From: Candidatus Poribacteria bacterium
Lineage (GTDB): Bacteria; Poribacteria; DTPJ01; WJIO01
Reading direction: 5' to 3'
Length of the DNA stretch: 9,552 nt
NCBI GenBank assembly: GCA_014730235.1
Contig: WJIO01000385.1
Span: 1-9,552 of the forward strand
Position 1 is the first letter of the stretch, and each line of letters starts with the position of its first letter. The notes beneath the pieces are model-generated. The model searched no databases. It was not told the DNA's origin and worked only from the letters and a program-made list of their open reading frames with translations. Positions 5,339 through 9,552 of this stretch are shown one piece after another. A program made the translations under genes and the position numbers.

Positions 5339-6415
5339 TTATGCTTTTTTTATGTATTCATCCAGCTTCCCCTCGTCCAATTCCAACCCTAACCCTGGCT
5401 TTTGTGGAACATAAATATGACCATCCTCAAACACCAGAGGTACTTTGAATAATTCATCCAACCTTGAATCCTGCCCGGTGTATTCCTGCGGTCTGTTGGC
5501 ATTGACTATTGATGCGCAGATGTGCAGATTTGCGGCTGTGCCGATTGTTGGCTGAGTCTGGTGGGGCAGGAAATGCTTGTTGTATGTAGAGCCTAAAACG
5601 GCGATCTTCACCATTTCGCTGATCCCGGCGCATTTTACCACGTCAGGCTGGATAATATCAACCTTTGCCTGCTGGATCAAATCCCGGAACTGCCACCGGG
5701 TGTATTCGTGCTCACCGGCTGATACTGGAACATCCAGAGCGTCGGCTACTTCTGCAATGCCGGGGTAGTCATACTGGGCGACGGGTTCTTCGTAGTGGTA
5801 TATACCCATATCCTCAAATTTACGACCCTGGAGTATGGCTGTGCTGACTGAATATCCGTTGTTGGCGTCAAAGCTCAGGGGAATTTCATCACCCAGAAGG
5901 GATCTGACCTGACGGAACATCTCCATATCTTTTGCCGGGTTTATATCCTGTCGATTGGCTCTCCAGTCCATGCGGATTTTAATGGCTTTGAAACCCTTAT
6001 CCAGATAGCTTTCAACCCTCTTGACCATCTGTTCCGGCGTCATACCTGCACCGCCGCCGATGCTGGCATACATCATTATCTTTTCCCGGTAGCATCCACC
6101 CAACAAGGTATGGATAGGTAACCCGGCAACCTTGCCAAGTATGTCCCACAGGGCAATGTCTACCCCTGCGATGGATTCGGGCTGAGTTCCCTGAACGCCT
6201 AATTTGTAGGTACTAAAGGTCATTTTGTTCCAGAGCTTTCCGATTTCCAGGGGATTTTCCCCTACTATCAGAGGCTTAAGAGCTGTATTAACGAAATGGG
6301 CGTTGACTTTGGGGTTCATGGGACTGCATTCACCTATTCCCATAACGCCTTCATCGGTATAAACCCTCACAATAGTTGGTCTTATCGGTACTGCTTTGAC
6401 ATCAGTTATTTTCAT
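5339..6415 (-). CDS. Mandelate racemase/muconate lactonizing enzyme family, probable acid-sugar dehydratase
   Basis: 358 residues of the enolase superfamily, which abstract a proton alpha to a carboxylate at a Mg2+ site. The N-terminal capping domain includes MKITDVKAVPIRP and DEGVMGIGE; the barrel follows. Visible residues: KIR (K146, R148) in the second-strand KxK position; metal ligands D183 (SFDANNGY), E209/E210 (YEEP) and E235 (GEHEYTRWQF); the Asp-His dyad D258 (IIQPDVVKCAG) and H285 (FLPHQTQP); and E311 (QEYTG). The full ligand set and dyad indicate an active enzyme. Replacement of the second Lys of KxK by Arg argues against a racemase and fits the dehydratase branch. The GEHEYTRW segment recalls rhamnonate/galactonate-type dehydratases, but the substrate cannot be read from sequence. 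It is cytoplasmic and the last gene of the minus-strand operon, 12 bases after the NagB/PIG-L gene, with GAGG a few bases before its ATG. A symbol is not warranted. Confidence 0.88.
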   Translation of the reverse strand: MKITDVKAVPIRPTIVRVYTDEGVMGIGECSPMNPKVNAHFVNTALKPLIVGENPLEIGKLWNKMTFSTYKLGVQGTQPESIAGVDIALWDILGKVAGLPIHTLLGGCYREKIMMYASIGGGAGMTPEQMVKRVESYLDKGFKAIKIRMDWRANRQDINPAKDMEMFRQVRSLLGDEIPLSFDANNGYSVSTAILQGRKFEDMGIYHYEEPVAQYDYPGIAEVADALDVPVSAGEHEYTRWQFRDLIQQAKVDIIQPDVVKCAGISEMVKIAVLGSTYNKHFLPHQTQPTIGTAANLHICASIVNANRPQEYTGQDSRLDELFKVPLVFEDGHIYVPQKPGLGLELDEGKLDEYIKKA

Positions 6416-6427
6416 TACATACCTCGT

Positions 6428-8782
6428 TTATATATTTTCCGTAGTTCTTCTCAGCTCCCGGGCATGGGAGTAAAATTCTTTCAAACCCATACTGCGCAAA
6501 AATACAAACCCCCGGGTAGCCCGGATTAACGGCGTTTCGTGTTCGTTGAAGAATTGACGACCCAGGCATATTTTTAATTTCTGATACTGATCCACCTGTA
6601 TCTCCTGAGACAAGATAGAGAAGGGGCCATCGCATTCGTGACTTGGGAAAGATGCCTCTTTCTGTGAACCAAAGGCATTGAGAAAGGCGTTTTGCAGGAC
6701 TGCAAACATATTCAGGGAAACCGGAACATAGATATTGGCTTCTGAGGGATGAAAGCGATACCATACGTTTCTATAACCCCATATCTCAATATCCGAACGC
6801 CCAGTCTCCTCCTCGTAGCTTCTCAGGGCTTCGGAAACAGCCTGTAATACCTTATAATGGGTATCGGGCCCACTGGCTTCGGGATCAAGGGCTACAGTGA
6901 CAACATGGGGGTTGTATTCCTTCAGCAGCTTAAGCACCGGCGGAATATCCCTTTCCGGCTTGGGTTCTTCGGTAAAAATTTCACCCTTATAGAATCCCAG
7001 ACGCAGATGTTTTACCGATTGGCTGTCAAATCCCAGATAACCCCACAGGCAATCAGCCTCCCATTCCCTTATCATGCCTTTTAGTTGTTGAATATAAGGC
7101 AGGTCTTTTCTGCCGGGGTATTGAGTTTCGAAATAGTTAATCAGTTCAACGATTCGGTGTTTGAGGTTATCCACATCCTCTTCCTCAAAAATCTCCATCA
7201 TGTTCCTGAGTAATCGTCGGGCTTCACCCTCGTCTTTCATTAAAGTGTTGTTGGCTGCCACGCCGTCAAGATACTGCCATAAGTCCCGATTTTGTCCGTT
7301 GACATTGGTAGGTCTGAAGTATTCCTCATCTATAAGTTCATTGAAAGCCTTAGTGTCCAGAAAATATTGAAGCTTTTTCACCAGAGATAAGGCATATTTA
7401 TTTGTCACAGATGTAAAACCCGACGTCATATAGGCGAATATGTGGGTATTAGAGGCATCCCGGATATTTCGCACAGCATAGGGAAGGTATCCCAGCATAA
7501 TATCATCATGGTGCGGGGCGGTATGCAGAAAAACCGTTTCACTCCGGGCTTTGCTTCCGGCCCTGAGCTTTTGCATAAGGCTGTTTTCAACTTCTGATAC
7601 CAGGTATGGAAGGCCTTTATCGGGTTTATCCAGCAATATGGAACCAAAACAGTCTTCGATCATATCAGCCTGCTGGAGTTCTGTCACCCGCTTTTTTTGC
7701 TTCAGAGCAATATCAACTATTATCTTTTCAATCTTTTCATCAGAAAAATCATCCTGAACGGAAAGGCTTTGATACTGGCGTTCTTCAAGCTTCTTTGCCG
7801 CCCCCTGGGTTATATAAAAACGGGCGTTGGTAAGCTGATGCAATGCTGTGGCCGGATATCGGATGTGGGGTTTCTTTTGTATGGCATCATGCACGACTTT
7901 GGCCTTGGCTTCACCGGCGGCTATGATTATGGCTGTGCAGTCAGGATTATAGGTTATGGTGGATATTCCAATGGTTATAACCAGCCGCTTTTGAGCGACC
8001 TCTATGCCACCAAGGTCCGTTGCTGCTGCTGCCTGGGTTTCATAATTCATCTGGGTCAGCCGCGTTGTGGAATTGTGGTCTGAGCCGGTAACGTTAAAGG
8101 CTATATGGCCATCAGGCCCAATACCACCCAGAAAGAAGCCGATCCCACCAAGCTTACGGATTTGCTGTTCGTAATCGTAACACCACTGATCAATGGCCTG
8201 TAGAGCAGTCTTCTGTATCTTTTCCTGATCGGTGTGGGCCTGGTTATATCTGAGAAGAATATCAACTTCTGAATCAGGCCATACCTCGTCCAGGTCTTTT
8301 CCCTCGGGTAAACCTATCTTTGAGCAATCTATAAGCAGGGCTTTGTCCGGATCAAGACCAAAACCTTCTATGTAGAACTTATTTACATAATAATAAAAGC
8401 TATTGTGCTGTGTAGGTGGTATGGGATAAAACTCATCGATCTGCACGAAGTGCAGGCTTTTCATATCCGGCTTTATGGTCGGATCAAGACCGTTTTGCTC
8501 CATATCAGCCCGCGTTTCATCATTATCCCAGTTTTTCAGGTAATATGTAACCCATTTGATAAAGTATTCCGGGGTTTTACCTGTGGGAAGGGATATAACC
8601 CCTCCCGGATTATACTGAACCCACTCTAAAAGCTTCAGGGCTGTCAGCTTTCCTAATGCCGGAAAATTATCCACGATTATAGAACCCATCTTCTCCATTG
8701 GCGGATAAATAAGTTCCTGATCGCTTTTTTCCAGGATGTTCCGCTCTACTCTTGATTCAGACCTGTTTGCTTCGTCATTCAT
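6428..8782 (-). CDS. Glucosamine-6-phosphate deaminase-like / PIG-L (LmbE) deacetylase fusion protein
   Basis: 784 residues, cytoplasmic. Residues about 30-335 are NagB-like: ISLPTGKTPEYF (63-74), QIDEFYPI (114-121, D116 matching E. coli D72), and FLGGIGPDGHIAFN (217-230) with D224 and H226 matching D141 and H143. The residue matching catalytic E148 is V231 (FNVTGSD in place of FNEP). NagB converts glucosamine-6-phosphate to fructose-6-phosphate plus ammonia. Residues about 415-650 are a PIG-L/LmbE Zn-dependent de-N-acetylase: TAPHHDDIMLGY (421-432), MTSG (452-455), REWEADCLWGYLGF (572-585) and GPDTHYKVLQAV (638-649), with H424, D427 and H642 as likely Zn ligands and D426 as the base. About 100 extra, acidic helical residues (roughly 470-570) separate the first and later PIG-L motifs. 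A C-terminal region (650-784) has no recognised domain. NagB-LmbE fusions occur in Bacteroidetes-type bacteria; this one is longer and divergent. SD GAGAGGG lies ten bases before the ATG. Activity of the first half is uncertain. Confidence 0.85.
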   Translation of the reverse strand: MNDEANRSESRVERNILEKSDQELIYPPMEKMGSIIVDNFPALGKLTALKLLEWVQYNPGGVISLPTGKTPEYFIKWVTYYLKNWDNDETRADMEQNGLDPTIKPDMKSLHFVQIDEFYPIPPTQHNSFYYYVNKFYIEGFGLDPDKALLIDCSKIGLPEGKDLDEVWPDSEVDILLRYNQAHTDQEKIQKTALQAIDQWCYDYEQQIRKLGGIGFFLGGIGPDGHIAFNVTGSDHNSTTRLTQMNYETQAAAATDLGGIEVAQKRLVITIGISTITYNPDCTAIIIAAGEAKAKVVHDAIQKKPHIRYPATALHQLTNARFYITQGAAKKLEERQYQSLSVQDDFSDEKIEKIIVDIALKQKKRVTELQQADMIEDCFGSILLDKPDKGLPYLVSEVENSLMQKLRAGSKARSETVFLHTAPHHDDIMLGYLPYAVRNIRDASNTHIFAYMTSGFTSVTNKYALSLVKKLQYFLDTKAFNELIDEEYFRPTNVNGQNRDLWQYLDGVAANNTLMKDEGEARRLLRNMMEIFEEEDVDNLKHRIVELINYFETQYPGRKDLPYIQQLKGMIREWEADCLWGYLGFDSQSVKHLRLGFYKGEIFTEEPKPERDIPPVLKLLKEYNPHVVTVALDPEASGPDTHYKVLQAVSEALRSYEEETGRSDIEIWGYRNVWYRFHPSEANIYVPVSLNMFAVLQNAFLNAFGSQKEASFPSHECDGPFSILSQEIQVDQYQKLKICLGRQFFNEHETPLIRATRGFVFLRSMGLKEFYSHARELRRTTENI

Positions 8783-8792
8783 TGCACTTATT

Positions 8793-8799
8793 CCCTCTC
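8793..8799 (-). promoter_or_regulatory. Ribosome binding site for the NagB/PIG-L fusion gene
   Basis: On the minus strand GAGAGGG lies in the 23-base gap between the stop of the preceding gene and ATG 8782, with a ten-base spacer. It supports this start over any downstream Met, and there is no room for a separate promoter in the gap, so the genes are co-transcribed. Confidence 0.6.
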
Positions 8800-8805
8800 G
8801 TGCTT

Positions 8806-9552
8806 TTATTTTTGTTTAATATCAACACTTTTATCAAGAATTATCGCCAGCTTGTTAATATAATACAAATCAGCCTGACAGAAAGGTATATCAAGTTTTT
8901 CCACAAGTTCTTCCTGACCGGCTTTTGTTAGCCAGGCCATTGCTCTAAAAGCGTCAATTGCCAAATCAGGTGGATCAATAAAATTTTCACCGTAGTGGAG
9001 TTGACGTTCTTCGCCCATAAGATGCCATGTTGGGCATAGAGTTTCCATCCATTTCCATATTTTTTCCACTTCTGTATTTTGTTGTTTTTTTATTATATTT
9101 GCCACTTCAGGTGTCAGGTTATGAAACAACCCAAGTTTTGATTTGTGATGACCTACCTTGAGAAAAAGAAAATCACCTTTACCTAAAAAGGAATCCCATT
9201 GGGCGATATTTTCAAAAATCGGCTTTTGTATATTGTTGGCGCTTTTTCGCCACCAGGATAAAAGAGGTGTAATTGCATGGTTTACGGCCATTTCAGCCTG
9301 TTGAGAAGTCTCCTCATCATCCATTTTATAAGACATCTCTCGAAAAGCTATCAATGAAGCAAGATACTGATTGGCCTCAATCTTGCCGTTTTCTATTCCA
9401 GTCAAAAGGCCCGTCTGGATAAAATCAGTGAAATTCTTCTTTATATATGGCCAGGAATCTGCAATTTTATTCCACTCTCCACATCTTTGAGCATAAAGCC
9501 ATATTGGATAAGTATTTACAAAGGGATGGGTTTTTTTGTAATTATGATGTCG
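8806..9552 (-). CDS. All-helical, (alpha/alpha)6 glycosidase-like protein, C-terminal fragment (5' end outside window)
   Basis: The minus-strand frame is open from the window edge to TAA 8808-8806, giving 248 residues. No ATG occurs before the MSYKMDDEE region, so the start lies beyond 9552; a TTG at 9405-9403 is an internal codon, not a start. The fragment begins RHHNYKKTHPFVNTYPIW and continues LYAQRCGEWNKIADSWPYIK, EANQYLASLIAFREMSYKM, a WW near LSWWRKSANN, TLCPTWHLMG, and PPDLAIDAFRAMAWLTKAG. Long amphipathic helices, many Trp and Tyr, and the repeated pattern of a helix pair then a short loop fit the C-terminal half of a six-hairpin (alpha/alpha)6 barrel, as in GH78-, GH95- or lyase-like enzymes. 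I recognise no specific family and no catalytic residue. It is followed after 23 bases by the NagB/PIG-L gene, so a role in sugar or oligosaccharide processing is plausible from context only. Confidence 0.6.
   Translation of the reverse strand, partial: RHHNYKKTHPFVNTYPIWLYAQRCGEWNKIADSWPYIKKNFTDFIQTGLLTGIENGKIEANQYLASLIAFREMSYKMDDEETSQQAEMAVNHAITPLLSWWRKSANNIQKPIFENIAQWDSFLGKGDFLFLKVGHHKSKLGLFHNLTPEVANIIKKQQNTEVEKIWKWMETLCPTWHLMGEERQLHYGENFIDPPDLAIDAFRAMAWLTKAGQEELVEKLDIPFCQADLYYINKLAIILDKSVDIKQK

Noticed and set aside
5300-5345. Bidirectional terminator between the convergent genes
   Set aside because: Only two bases separate the stops and no hairpin with flanking T-runs was found; the transcripts probably overlap.
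6402-6764. Minus-strand 120-residue reading frame overlapping the end of the NagB/PIG-L gene
   Set aside because: It is an out-of-frame shadow of the fusion gene with low-complexity composition and no SD; it spans the junction of two real genes.
9403-9405. TTG as the start of the last minus-strand gene
   Set aside because: The frame stays open for 49 more codons to the window edge, with protein-like sequence (HPFVNTYPIWLYAQRCGEW), so the start lies outside.

Overview
This window is bacterial, gene-dense, and of moderate to low G+C by eye. The gene content is carbohydrate-catabolic: the end of a GH38-type alpha-mannosidase, a glycoside-hydrolase-like barrel protein, a glucosamine-6-phosphate deaminase/PIG-L deacetylase fusion, an enolase-superfamily acid-sugar dehydratase and an all-helical, glycosidase-like fragment. 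With these are two secreted lipoprotein-type proteins: a PEGA plus formylglycine-generating-enzyme-like (FGE-like) protein and a PD40/TolB-like propeller. A decayed N-terminus of a membrane-anchored PQQ-propeller (BamB-like) protein is also present. This mix suggests an uncultured or environmental lineage of the FCB/PVC sphere or a Poribacteria/Latescibacteria-like candidate phylum. No taxonomic marker gene is present, so this is a weak inference.

Layout. 1-289 (+): 3' end of an alpha-mannosidase, apparently shorter at its C-terminus than classical GH38 enzymes. 290-775: no intact gene, but 418 to about 700 (+) reads as the broken remains of a PQQ-propeller membrane protein. 776-2479 (+): a 567-residue TIM-barrel glycosidase-like protein with a CxxCxCxxC cluster. 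2480-2877: non-coding, with a possible lone insertion-sequence end, a nested inverted repeat, and a strong minus-strand Shine-Dalgarno (SD) site before a 10-codon reading frame. 2878-5336 (+): three closely spaced genes (PEGA-FGE-like protein, PD40 lipoprotein, 154-residue unknown). The last two are joined by a hairpin whose loop holds the upstream stop codon and whose 3' arm is the downstream SD. 5339-9552 (-): a convergent operon whose transcriptional order is helical glycosidase-like fragment (cut by the window edge), NagB/PIG-L fusion, then MR/MLE-family dehydratase, with gaps of 23 and 12 bases.

How the genes may work together (inference). The minus-strand operon looks like intracellular processing of an N-acetylated or amino sugar (de-N-acetylation by the PIG-L half, deamination/isomerisation by the NagB half) together with an acid sugar (the dehydratase). 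The alpha-mannosidase and glycosidase-like proteins would release monosaccharides from a mannose- or GlcNAc-containing glycan. The three-gene plus-strand operon encodes two predicted exported proteins and one cytoplasmic protein of unknown role, with no clear link to sugar use. The points most worth following are the divergent NagB/PIG-L fusion (a catalytic Glu replaced by Val and a helical insert in the PIG-L half), the CxxCxCxxC glycosidase-like protein, the catalytically dead FGE-like domain, and the stop-codon-in-loop hairpin.
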